From: Bacteroidales bacterium
GTDB taxonomy: Bacteria > Bacteroidota > Bacteroidia > Bacteroidales > Marinilabiliaceae
Assembly (NCBI GenBank): GCA_024401395.1
Contig: JAKSLD010000017.1
Span: 17,611-81,610, forward strand
Reading direction: 5' to 3'
DNA: 64,000 nucleotides
Notes under the pieces: model-generated
The model's input: only the letters and a program-made list of their open reading frames with translations
The model's database searches: none
Told to the model about the DNA's origin: nothing
Part shown: positions 33,528-41,385 of the stretch, piece by piece
How the letters are laid out: each line of letters starts with the position of its first letter
Position numbering within the stretch: position 1 is the stretch's first letter
Program-made: the position numbers and the translations under genes

Positions 33528-35414
33528 TTATTTCTCCCAGTTGTCGGTACGGAAAGGAGAAGCGAGGAGGCCATCCTTATTCATAAGGTTAGCGTCTACA
33601 GGGTTATTGCTCCATGCGTAGCGCACAGCCACTGGGTCCTTGATTTCGTCGGCAGAGACAACTACGGTATTACCCTTGATAACAGCCTTAGCCCAAACAA
33701 ACTTCTTGTCGGCACCAGCTATAGCAAAGTGCTTAAGTTGTTCATTATTGCGAGCCTTGAGACCCTTGCCACATTCTGTGAAAGAGATGATTATCTTGTT
33801 GCCTTCGACCTTCATGCCCTTGTAGCGAGGACCAGAAGCCTGAAGTTTTGATTCGCCGTAGACAAGTTTACGGGCACCGAGGATAAGGCGCTGAGCAATA
33901 GACTTCTTGTCGAGAGGGTGGATATCATTCCATTCGCCGACATCGTAGGTAGTTGCCATAGCTGTATTCGCAACAGTCTGTCCGACAGTGAACTGAGCCT
34001 CGCGGAGGCGAGCCCAGTCAGAATCTACAGGGTCCTTAGTGAGGTTCATATAGTTAGGCAACTGCACGAGGAGGAACGGCAGGTCAGGCTTATTGAGGAC
34101 AGTACGCCAGTTGTTGATGAGATTTGTCAACAGGGTAGAGTACTGATTAGCTCGGCCAGCGTTATTCTCGCCCTGATACCATACTGCGCCACAAACCTGA
34201 TAGTTGCGGATAGGGTATATCATACCATTATAGAGACCAGAACCCTTATGCTTTGTGTCGGCACGCTTGAGAAGCTCCTTGTCGGCGTTCATATTAAAGC
34301 CGACATTATATTTCCATTCACCCTCCAGAGAGATAGTCTCAGCATCACACTGGAGTTTGTATGGCTTATCCTTGACGATTTCGCCGTTGCCACCCATAGC
34401 TGTGAGCTTGAGAGTCACGACATTCTTACCAGCTTTGAGAACGCCTGCAGGGACATTATACTTACGTGGAGGGCCGAAATAGCCTGTTGTACCCACCAAA
34501 GTACCATTTACCCAGACAGAGTCGCAATCCTGCATACGACCCATATAGATTTTAGCGTGGCGACCAGCGGCAGCTTCAGATACATTAATCTCCTTGCGGT
34601 ACCAGATTGAGCCGTGGACATTATTAAAGCCCACCTCCCACCAAGTATTAGGTACTTGGGTTGTTTTCCAAGAAGAGTCGTCGAAATCAGGCTTCATCCA
34701 CTTACCGCTACCTTGGTCGGTGGTCATATTATGGAGAGTATTGACAGCCTCCTGGTCGACGAGAAGGGTAGGGAACTCCTTGAGGTAATCCTGGTCGATC
34801 CACAATTCGATATCAGTACCACCCTTAGCAGAAGCGATGATGCCCACAGGGAGGTGAGTATAATTATAGATTTCGTATGCCATGAAATATTCCAAGGCAG
34901 CCCAATTCATAACCTCAGAAGAGACAGCAGAGTACCATTTGCCACCAGGGTTGATGTTCTTCTGCTTCTTCTCTGGCGTTTCCTGATAAGGAACCTTGAA
35001 GTAGCGAATCATGTTATTGTTAGATACCTCTATTTCAGGGAAGCGCTCAGTGAGGCGGTTAACAGGAGTCTCCTGATTAGACTGGCCACCAAAAAGCCAT
35101 ACGTCGCCAACCAATACGTCGCGTAGGACGATATCATTTATCTCCATGACGAACGGACCGCCAGGAGTCTGTTTAGGCAGAGAAAGTTGCCATGAGCCAT
35201 CCTCCTTAGTCTGAGTCTCATAGTACTGACCACGGAAGCGGACGGTTACCCATTCGCCAGGATTAGCCCATCCCCAGATAGGAAGTTCGATATCACGCTG
35301 GAGAACCATCTTGTCGCCCACCAACCCAGGGAGGCGAACAGCGGCCTCTGCTGCGAATGATGACAATATGGCGCACAAAGCAGCGCACAAAGCACCTTTA
35401 AAGAAATTAGTCAT
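33528..35414 (-). CDS. Secreted sialate O-acetylesterase-like enzyme (SGNH fold)
   Basis: The 628-residue protein has a signal peptide (about 1-25), then an N-terminal beta domain (RLPGLVGDKMVLQRDIELPIWGWA). The SGNH hydrolase part has the nucleophile Ser112 in GGQSNQETP, where family members usually have GQSNM, and VWYQGENNAG. A jelly-roll insert (NTWWEVGFNNVHGSIWYRKEI) and the catalytic Asp/His pair in WNDIHPLDKK follow. It removes acetyl groups from sialic acids or, in many Bacteroidetes, from plant polysaccharides. It lies 50 nt downstream of relA on the same strand and is not inside the PUL. Confidence 0.9.
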   Translation of the reverse strand: MTNFFKGALCAALCAILSSFAAEAAVRLPGLVGDKMVLQRDIELPIWGWANPGEWVTVRFRGQYYETQTKEDGSWQLSLPKQTPGGPFVMEINDIVLRDVLVGDVWLFGGQSNQETPVNRLTERFPEIEVSNNNMIRYFKVPYQETPEKKQKNINPGGKWYSAVSSEVMNWAALEYFMAYEIYNYTHLPVGIIASAKGGTDIELWIDQDYLKEFPTLLVDQEAVNTLHNMTTDQGSGKWMKPDFDDSSWKTTQVPNTWWEVGFNNVHGSIWYRKEINVSEAAAGRHAKIYMGRMQDCDSVWVNGTLVGTTGYFGPPRKYNVPAGVLKAGKNVVTLKLTAMGGNGEIVKDKPYKLQCDAETISLEGEWKYNVGFNMNADKELLKRADTKHKGSGLYNGMIYPIRNYQVCGAVWYQGENNAGRANQYSTLLTNLINNWRTVLNKPDLPFLLVQLPNYMNLTKDPVDSDWARLREAQFTVGQTVANTAMATTYDVGEWNDIHPLDKKSIAQRLILGARKLVYGESKLQASGPRYKGMKVEGNKIIISFTECGKGLKARNNEQLKHFAIAGADKKFVWAKAVIKGNTVVVSADEIKDPVAVRYAWSNNPVDANLMNKDGLLASPFRTDNWEK

Positions 35415-35464
35415 AATGTTTATTTAACTGCTATATGAAATATGTATTGTATGCAAGATAACTA

Positions 35465-37738
35465 TTATTCGGCTTTTTCAGATTTCTCCTTACGTTTTAC
35501 GGAGTGGACACCCTTCACCTTGAGAAGTTTCTTGATGAGCGTCTGGAGGTCGTCCGTATTATGTATATATAAGTATATAGACCCGGCGAATACGCCATCA
35601 TGGGCTTCGAAATGGACAGATCTCATTTTTACGTTCTGTTCGAACGAGATAGTCTTAGTAAGTTCGCTGACGATACCCTGACGGTCGATTCCGGCAATTT
35701 CTATTACGACCAGGTAAGACAATACCTTGTGAGACTCCCACTGAGCTGCTACGATACGGTTGCCCATAGAAGACATCAGTTTGATAGCCTGTGGGCATCG
35801 GCGTGCGTGGAGAGTCATTGTACCATTTTCCTCGACATAAGCCACTACGTCATCGCCAGGGATAGGGGTGCAACAAGGAGCGATGCTATAAGACTGAGTA
35901 GCCTCGTCACTAAGAACGACATTCTTGTTCTTAGGCATTGGCGTAGGCGCTGGGTCGGAGCTATCATCCTCGTAGTCGTCATCGTCATCCTCTTCCTCGG
36001 CATTATCCTTACTGCCGAAAGAAATCTTCCACATTTTGATCCACTTGTTAGAAGACTTCTGTGTGAGAACCTTGTCGAGATTATCGAGAGAAATAGCACC
36101 CTTACCTACTTGATACAGAAGTTCCTCCTTATTGGAAATATGGTAGAAGCTGAGCATCTTCTTGATGATACGGGCGTTGATAGCCAGTTTTTTCTCCTGA
36201 AGTCGCTCAGTAATAATCTGTTCGCCTTTAGATACAGCCTCCTTTCGCTCCTCGCGGAAAACCTCGCGTATTTTCGTTTTAGCCTTAGCGGTAGTGACGA
36301 AATCAAGCCATTCGTACTTAGGCTGCTGTTTTTCAGAAGTAATGATCTCAACCTGATCTCCACTTTTCAGGACGTGGCTGATAGGTTCGAGCTTATAGTT
36401 GATTTTAGCTCCGATACAATGGTATCCGAGGTTACTATGAATCTCGAAAGCAAAATCGAGAGCGGTAGAATCAACAGGCATCTTCTTGACCTCACCCTTA
36501 GGGGTAAAGATCATTATTTCGGAAGTGAAGAGATTCAGTTTAAACGCATCGAGGAATTCCAGAGAGTTAGAATCCACATTCTCCAACATTTGTCGGATGC
36601 TAGCTATCCATTTATCGACCTCATTCTCCTCGGCGCTATCGTCGTCCTCCTTGTATTTCCAGTGGGCGGCATAACCACGCTCAGCTATTTCGTCCATACG
36701 CTTGGTACGGATCTGGACCTCCACCCATCGACCGCTAGGGCTCATGATAGTAGTATGGAGGGCTTCGTAGCCATTAGCCTTAGGCGTTGACACCCAGTCG
36801 CGAAGGCGATCAGGGTTTGGCCGGTAAAGGTCAGTTAGAATAGAATAGATACCCCAGCACTGAGTTTTCTCCGCCATGCCATTGTCGGCAGGCTCGAAAA
36901 CGATACGCATAGCGAGAATGTCGTATATTTCCTCGAATGGGACATTCTTCGTCTGCATCTTGCGCCAGATAGAGTATATAGATTTAGGGCGAGCCTTGAT
37001 AGTATACTGAAGGCCACGCTCATCGAGACGCTCCTTGACAGGTTTAGCGATGCTGTCTATGATAGTCTGGTAATCAGCCTCATTAGTCTTAAGTTTCTCC
37101 TCGAGCATCTTATAGACCTGAGGGTGCTCATATTTAAGGCTGAGGTCCTCGAGTTCTGTTTTTACGGCGAAAAGACCGAGGCGGTGAGCTATAGGGGCGT
37201 AGATATAAAGAGTCTCCGCTGCGATACGGTACTGCTTATGCTCCGGCATTGAGTCGAGAGTACGCATATTATGGAGACGGTCGGCCAGTTTGATGAGGAT
37301 TACACGTACGTCCTCAATCATAGAGACTAGTAACTTACGGAAGTTCTCAGCCTGAAGAGACGCGTTTTGGTCGAATACACCCTCCAATTTTGTGAGACCG
37401 TCGACTATACTGGCTACTTTCGGGCCGAAGAGCGACTCAAGGTCGGTCAGGTTGATGTCAGTATCCTCCACGACATCGTGAAGAAGTGCTGCAGCAACGC
37501 TAGTGACGCCCAACCCTATTTCAGATGCCACAATACGAGACACAGCGATAGGGTGGAAGATATAAAGTTCGCCTGATTTACGACGCATACCACGATGGGC
37601 TTCATTCGCTAATTCAAAAGCCTTGCGAATGAGAGCCTCGCCCTTTTGTAGTTGAGGGCATTCCTCGATGAGGTCGTTCAGTCTGCGACGAGCTATTTCT
37701 TCCTCCTCTTCCTGTATGTTGATTATCGAATCGGCCAC
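35465..37738 (-). CDS. Bifunctional (p)ppGpp synthetase/hydrolase (RelA/SpoT)
   Basis: The 757-residue protein makes and degrades the stringent-response alarmone. The order is: HD hydrolase (His62, His87-Asp88 in LLHDVVEDTD), synthetase (about 245-360; WVSTPKANGYEALHTTI), TGS (about 410-470; IMIFTPKGEVKKMP), a helical region, and a C-terminal ACT domain. The intact HD motif indicates hydrolase activity. An odd feature is an almost wholly acidic linker at about 580-600 (EEEDDDDDYEDD) before the zinc-finger/ACT part. It follows the type IX cargo gene by 24 nt and may share its transcript. Confidence 0.95.
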   Translation of the reverse strand: MADSIINIQEEEEEIARRRLNDLIEECPQLQKGEALIRKAFELANEAHRGMRRKSGELYIFHPIAVSRIVASEIGLGVTSVAAALLHDVVEDTDINLTDLESLFGPKVASIVDGLTKLEGVFDQNASLQAENFRKLLVSMIEDVRVILIKLADRLHNMRTLDSMPEHKQYRIAAETLYIYAPIAHRLGLFAVKTELEDLSLKYEHPQVYKMLEEKLKTNEADYQTIIDSIAKPVKERLDERGLQYTIKARPKSIYSIWRKMQTKNVPFEEIYDILAMRIVFEPADNGMAEKTQCWGIYSILTDLYRPNPDRLRDWVSTPKANGYEALHTTIMSPSGRWVEVQIRTKRMDEIAERGYAAHWKYKEDDDSAEENEVDKWIASIRQMLENVDSNSLEFLDAFKLNLFTSEIMIFTPKGEVKKMPVDSTALDFAFEIHSNLGYHCIGAKINYKLEPISHVLKSGDQVEIITSEKQQPKYEWLDFVTTAKAKTKIREVFREERKEAVSKGEQIITERLQEKKLAINARIIKKMLSFYHISNKEELLYQVGKGAISLDNLDKVLTQKSSNKWIKMWKISFGSKDNAEEEDDDDDYEDDSSDPAPTPMPKNKNVVLSDEATQSYSIAPCCTPIPGDDVVAYVEENGTMTLHARRCPQAIKLMSSMGNRIVAAQWESHKVLSYLVVIEIAGIDRQGIVSELTKTISFEQNVKMRSVHFEAHDGVFAGSIYLYIHNTDDLQTLIKKLLKVKGVHSVKRKEKSEKAE

Positions 37739-37762
37739 GGTAAATAATGTTTAGTGAATATA

Positions 37763-38716
37763 CTACCTAAGTAGGGTAACGGTGCCTTTGCGCGTGAAAG
37801 ATACTCCTCGTTCAAAAGCCTCTGCCTCACAGATGTAGATGTATACGCCTTCGGCTGCCTCTGTGTTGCCATTCTTGCCATTCCATCCCTTTTCAGGGTC
37901 GGATGTAGAGAAGATGCGTCTTCCCCATCGGTTATATATTGATAGTTTGTATTTTTTTATTGACTTATAGGCTGGGCGGAACTCGTCGTTCATACCGTCG
38001 CCATTAGGGGTAAATGCGTCAGGGAAACGGATGTCTGCGTCGGTCACGTATACCACTTCAGTGGAATCGGAATGAGAACATCCAGAAAACTCGTTGGTGA
38101 CGGTCAGAGAGATGCGATATTCGCCAGGAGTCTGGAACTGATAGACAGGGTCCTTGTCGAATAGTCTGGTAAGATTGCCCATTGTCCATTCGCTTACAGT
38201 GTAGTCGCCCTTTGATTTGTTGGTAAATTCGACATCCACCGGTGCGGACAAAGCGGTAGGCATAGAGACCTCGTGAGGTATTTCGCGATCGCGTACTGAG
38301 AGCGAATACTCGGCACGTACGCCCCAAGAAGGCAGGGAGATGGCATCTGTTGCCTCGGAATTGAATTTATTGGAAACTACGAGCTTAAGCGTAGTAGAGT
38401 CGACAGGAACGGGGAGTGTAGCCTCTGGATATCTGGATTCAAAGACAATGCTATCTGCGAAAGACCATGTGTATAAAAGTTCTTGTTTGTGAGTGGTGGT
38501 AGTATTGTCTTCGTTGGTAATGGTATAATCTTCGGCAATTGTAATAGCGTGAGCCAATACCTCTTCGCAGTTGATAGTGTCGAGAACTATGGTAGCTTGA
38601 GACACTACAGGAGATGAGACGTCCTGAGCATTGGATGAGATTAGGAGAAGCAAACTGAAGAGAATCAGTGCCGAACACTTGTGAATTAAAGACAATATGT
38701 AGCCTGTTGTTTTCAT
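37763..38716 (-). CDS. Type IX secretion cargo with CHU_C/gliding-motility C-terminal domain
   Basis: The 317-residue protein has a signal peptide (about 1-30), beta-rich domains including a PKD-like one (about 150-230; FQTPGEYRISLTVTN), and a C-terminal type B sorting domain (DAFTPNGDGMNDEF at about 236, then IYNRWGRRIF and a stretch ending GTVTLLR). The sorting domain directs export through the type IX system to the cell surface. No enzymatic domain is visible, so it may be an adhesin or structural protein. A near-consensus -7 box lies just before the ATG (minus-strand TAACTTTA, 38724-38731). Confidence 0.88.
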   Translation of the reverse strand: MKTTGYILSLIHKCSALILFSLLLLISSNAQDVSSPVVSQATIVLDTINCEEVLAHAITIAEDYTITNEDNTTTTHKQELLYTWSFADSIVFESRYPEATLPVPVDSTTLKLVVSNKFNSEATDAISLPSWGVRAEYSLSVRDREIPHEVSMPTALSAPVDVEFTNKSKGDYTVSEWTMGNLTRLFDKDPVYQFQTPGEYRISLTVTNEFSGCSHSDSTEVVYVTDADIRFPDAFTPNGDGMNDEFRPAYKSIKKYKLSIYNRWGRRIFSTSDPEKGWNGKNGNTEAAEGVYIYICEAEAFERGVSFTRKGTVTLLR

Positions 38717-38834
38717 TTGAGTGTAAAGTTACGTTTTATTTGCGAAAGAATGAAATAAACAAAAAAAATAGTGCACTGTCACAGCGCACTATAACCACTC
38801 AAAACTCTATATATTAATTAACCACTCAAAACTG

Positions 38835-38906
38835 TACTCGATAGGAGAATCGAACTCCTATTTAGAGAATGAGAATCTCTCGTCCTAACCGTTAGACGAA
38901 TCGAGC
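38835..38906 (-). tRNA. tRNA-Glu (anticodon TTC), copy 1
   Basis: 72 nt with complete cloverleaf: acceptor GCTCGAT/ATCGAGT, D arm GTCTAACGGTTAGGAC, anticodon loop ATTCTCA with TTC, T loop TTCGATT. CCA is not encoded. It is second in a tandem pair read from the promoter at 39057. Confidence 0.95.
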
Positions 38907-38939
38907 AGATTGTCTTTGAAATGTCCCGTGTGTCCCGAG

Positions 38940-39011
38940 TACTCGATAGGAGAATCGAACTCCTATTTAGAGAATGAGAATCTCTCGTCCTAACCGTTAG
39001 ACGAATCGAGC
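38940..39011 (-). tRNA. tRNA-Glu (anticodon TTC), copy 2
   Basis: Identical in sequence to the copy at 38835-38906 and 33 nt before it in reading direction. The pair raises the dose of the tRNA reading GAA and GAG. Confidence 0.95.
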
Positions 39012-39056
39012 GTCGTTACATTGTCGTTCGCGATACCACTATCGTTTTTGACGATG

Positions 39057-39087
39057 CAAAGGTAGGTGTATTTTTTATATCTGCAAT
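39057..39087 (-). promoter_or_regulatory. Promoter of the tRNA-Glu pair
   Basis: -7 box TACCTTTG (39057-39064) with ATTG at the -33 position (39084-39087) after 19 nt; three of four -33 bases match. It lies 45 nt before the first tRNA. Confidence 0.7.
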
Positions 39088-39174
39088 AGCTTTAGTGAAA
39101 TATTTTTCAACTTTTTTTCGGCGCTATCGTGCAAAATGTTGATATTCAGTAAATGGAGAATGGTATTTTTTGCT

Positions 39175-39699
39175 CTATTCTCGGACAAACTCGCCAGCTA
39201 AGTCGGCTCTTAGTCCTTCAAGGGCGCGGCGGATGTAGAAAGATGTCTTGTCGCCTGCTTCTTCAAGTATTTTGCGACCCAACTCTATCGATGAGGCTTT
39301 AGGGTCGGTAGTTTTTGCTACTTCGGTGAGTAGCTTGCATACTTCGTTCTTAGCCTCGGTGATACGATGCCAAGAAGCCGTGGATATGTAGATCTGCATT
39401 GCGACATTATGTTCGAACTCCTGCCGGATTGAACTGATTAGGAGTGTGTGTAGTTCTAGGGCGGTATTTACGTTCATCTGTTCGCGAGGGACGCTGTTGA
39501 CAGGGGAGATGCGCTCTAGGTATAATGCCAGGCGTTCGTATGCCTGGATGCGAGATGGCATGATGTCGCTAAGAAAGCGATTCTGCAGCTCTTGTGCTCG
39601 TCTGCGTTCGTCGGCTCTATGGAAAAGATAGATAATGGTAGCTACTGTCGACAGGCAGATGAGTAGTGTTAGAAGAAGTTGTATGGTAGTGTTTGACAT
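39175..39699 (-). CDS. Hypothetical single-span membrane protein
   Basis: I do not recognise this family. The 174-residue protein has one N-terminal membrane helix (about 6-26) followed by a charged, wholly helical cytoplasmic part. The sequence DLAGEFVRE ends it. It resembles small conserved Bacteroidetes membrane proteins of unknown role that stand near tRNA clusters. It is read alone between the terminator of the tRNA cluster and the tRNA-Glu pair. Confidence 0.7.
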   Translation of the reverse strand: MSNTTIQLLLTLLICLSTVATIIYLFHRADERRRAQELQNRFLSDIMPSRIQAYERLALYLERISPVNSVPREQMNVNTALELHTLLISSIRQEFEHNVAMQIYISTASWHRITEAKNEVCKLLTEVAKTTDPKASSIELGRKILEEAGDKTSFYIRRALEGLRADLAGEFVRE

Positions 39700-39788
39700 T
39701 ATCGTTTAATGTTAAGGATTAATGATGGCGACTTTTACGATGTAAGGATAGAATGGTTACGTTTGTGTTGAGATTAGGGTAAAATAGA

Positions 39789-39818
39789 AACCCCTCGCAC
39801 CTGAAGATGCAAGGGGTT
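39789..39818 (-). terminator. Terminator of the SRP RNA-tRNA cluster
   Basis: AACCCCT(T)GCATC pairs with GTGCGAGGGGTT, followed on the minus strand by TCTATTTTA. It lies 12 nt after the tRNA-Gly end. Confidence 0.8.
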
Positions 39819-39829
39819 AGATCATTGAG

Positions 39830-39902
39830 AGCGGAAAACGGGACTCGAACCCGCAACATTCAGCTTGGAGGGCTGACACTCTACCAATTGAGCTATTTCC
39901 GC
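39830..39902 (-). tRNA. tRNA-Gly (anticodon TCC)
   Basis: 73 nt; acceptor GCGGAAA, anticodon stem TCAGC/GCTGA around CCTCCAA with TCC. It is the last gene of the cluster. Confidence 0.96.
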
Positions 39903-39916
39903 GAGATATGAAAGAG

Positions 39917-39989
39917 AGCCAATAGTCGGACTCGAACCAACGACCGGCTGATTACAAATCAGCTGCTCTACCAACTGAGCTATATTGGC
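39917..39989 (-). tRNA. tRNA-Thr (anticodon TGT), copy 1
   Basis: 73 nt; acceptor GCCAATA, anticodon stem GCTGA/TCAGC around TTTGTAA with TGT. Same sequence as the copy at 40144. Confidence 0.96.
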
Positions 39990-39996
39990 GAAAGGG

Positions 39997-40077
39997 TGGG
40001 AGGGATAGGATTCGAACCTATGAAGCCGAAGCAACAGATTTACAGTCTGCCCCATTTGACCGCTCTGGAACCCTCCC
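39997..40077 (-). tRNA. tRNA-Tyr (anticodon GTA)
   Basis: 81 nt; acceptor GGGAGGG/CCCTCCC, anticodon loop CTGTAAA with GTA, and the long variable arm expected for bacterial tRNA-Tyr. Confidence 0.96.
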
Positions 40078-40143
40078 GAAGACTTTTTCGGAAATAGTTT
40101 CAATATTTCAACACATTCTCGAGACGTTCTCTCAAGATCTTTG

Positions 40144-40216
40144 AGCCAATAGTCGGACTCGAACCAACGACCGGCTGATTACAAATCAGCTGCTCTACCA
40201 ACTGAGCTATATTGGC
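40144..40216 (-). tRNA. tRNA-Thr (anticodon TGT), copy 2
   Basis: 73 nt, same sequence as 39917-39989. It directly follows the SRP RNA in reading direction (5 nt). Confidence 0.96.
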
Positions 40217-40221
40217 GGGTG

Positions 40222-40336
40222 GGCAAGCGATCTGAATCGCACCGCTCAACTCTCTACCTTTGCTACGGTCAAGTCCTGGAGGAGTTCAAGAGGAGCTGGT
40301 CGTACAGGGCCTACCCGTGTTATGGTATTGCTTGCC
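40222..40336 (-). ncRNA. ffs: Signal recognition particle RNA, small bacterial type
   Basis: About 115 nt whose ends pair (GGCAAGC with GCTTGCC), giving one long hairpin. Its apical part holds CCAGGACTTGACCGTAGCA, which fits the conserved Ffh-binding loop (CAGG ... AGCA). It is the first gene after a perfect promoter and precedes four tRNAs. The apical loop differs from the usual GGAA, so a covariance-model search would settle it. Confidence 0.72.
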
Positions 40337-40376
40337 GAGTTTTAGCGTTGTGCTATTCATTTCGGTTTTGCGAGTG

Positions 40377-40407
40377 CAAAGGTAGGAACGATTTTTGAAC
40401 TACCAAA
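40377..40407 (-). promoter_or_regulatory. Promoter of the SRP RNA-tRNA cluster
   Basis: TTTG (40404-40407), 19 nt, TACCTTTG (40377-40384) on the minus strand: full consensus, about 40 nt before the SRP RNA. Confidence 0.88.
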
Positions 40408-40505
40408 CATTTCGGGTACTTTTTTTCTAAGAAAATTCATACTTAAATGTTATTGTGTTGATATTGAGATAGGTGTGTTGAAGAGATTTTCTGAGGATGC
40501 TGGTG

Positions 40506-41000
40506 TCAAAGGACGACTATTCTCTGGTTGTTCATAATGTCCGTATCTGCATCGGTAAGAAAGCGTATGACGCGGGCAGCGTTTACACCGTTGTTTTTGT
40601 CAGGGTATACAATGCTGTTGAAGCTGGAAAATTTAGAAATGTCTGTATTCTTTGGCATATTATTCTCTTCGGATACGTGTCGGCAAAGGATGAGACGACT
40701 GTTTTTATAAGGTATTTCATCTCCTGTGTTATTGATAATGACATCAAAATCGAGGATTGATTGGTCGACTTGTCGTGCCAGTGTCCTTTTGCAGTCGTCT
40801 GCCAGTGTTGTGTCGACATTTGAATAAAATACAGTGTGACCTCCATTGCAGAGTGATTTCAAGATGTCTATATGGGCATTGCAAGTAACGCCGATTACCA
40901 ATATGGTCTTCTTTTTCGGCATTTTGTGTTTGCGGATAGTATTTCCAGTACCGCCATTGCGGTATTCGTCCATTCTTTTTTCTAGGTAGTTGTCGGCCAT
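40506..41000 (-). CDS. Hypothetical protein with a Rossmann-like segment
   Basis: The chosen ATG at 41000 gives 164 residues beginning MADNYLEKRMDEYRNGG. After a basic linker comes KTILVIGVTCNAHID, a strand-loop-helix like the start of a nucleotide-binding Rossmann fold, and then VDFDVIINNTG-like spacing (actual LDFDVIINNTGDE), as in short-chain dehydrogenases. The catalytic Tyr/Lys pair and a full-length domain are absent, so it is probably not a working dehydrogenase. Function unknown. A -7 box TATTTTTG lies at 41022-41029. Confidence 0.65.
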   Translation of the reverse strand: MADNYLEKRMDEYRNGGTGNTIRKHKMPKKKTILVIGVTCNAHIDILKSLCNGGHTVFYSNVDTTLADDCKRTLARQVDQSILDFDVIINNTGDEIPYKNSRLILCRHVSEENNMPKNTDISKFSSFNSIVYPDKNNGVNAARVIRFLTDADTDIMNNQRIVVL

Positions 41001-41040
41001 GGGGGTATTATTTGTGTTCCGCAAAAATAATCAATTTAAT

Positions 41041-41250
41041 TGGAGGGTATATCCTCAATTACTTTTTCCCTTCTCAAGCACGTAATAAATGAAAAATTTA
41101 CGATGAACGAGGGACTTCTCCGAGTCTAGCCTGAGTGTAGAAAGTGTCTACTCTTAGGCTACAAATAAAAAAAATTACGATGAACAAGGGACTTCTCTGT
41201 ATATAGTCTGTATATAGAGAGCGTATAGAGAAGGTATAGAAAGAACCTGT
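41041..41250 (-). repeat. Two tandem 11-nt phased arrays with boxes, plus a fragment of the hairpin repeat
   Basis: On the minus strand a first array ends in box TTCATCGTAAT (about 41174-41184). Its units on the plus strand lie at 41185, 41196, 41207, 41218 and 41229, four of them ending TATAG exactly 11 nt apart. It runs straight into a second array (plus-strand units at 41108, 41119, 41130, 41141, 41152) whose box and T-tract are at 41092-41107. At 41041-41075 a diverged left arm of the hairpin module (CCTCAATTAC) follows. The rest of 41001-41385 holds only promoters. Confidence 0.85.
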
Positions 41251-41313
41251 AGAAACCGATAATATTTGGTCAACGTAATGCCCTAAGTTTGCTTTTAAAT
41301 GAAATTGCTGTGG

Positions 41314-41344
41314 GTTGGAGGTAGTATGGATAAAGATAACTTTG
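41314..41344 (+). promoter_or_regulatory. Promoter of the hybrid two-component regulator gene
   Basis: GTTG (41314-41317), 19 nt, TAACTTTG (41337-41344), 41 nt before the ATG. The -33 element matches three of four bases. Confidence 0.7.
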
Positions 41345-41385
41345 TACATTTGTCACGTATTTTAATGTGATAACTCGATAAATTA

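Noticed and set aside
35600..36790. A 396-codon open frame on the plus strand
   Set aside because: It is the antisense of relA/spoT, with no start signal or family motif.
41093..41250. 11-nt arrays as a CRISPR array
   Set aside because: Units of 11 nt with no constant repeat of 24-40 nt and no spacers of CRISPR size; no cas genes in the window.
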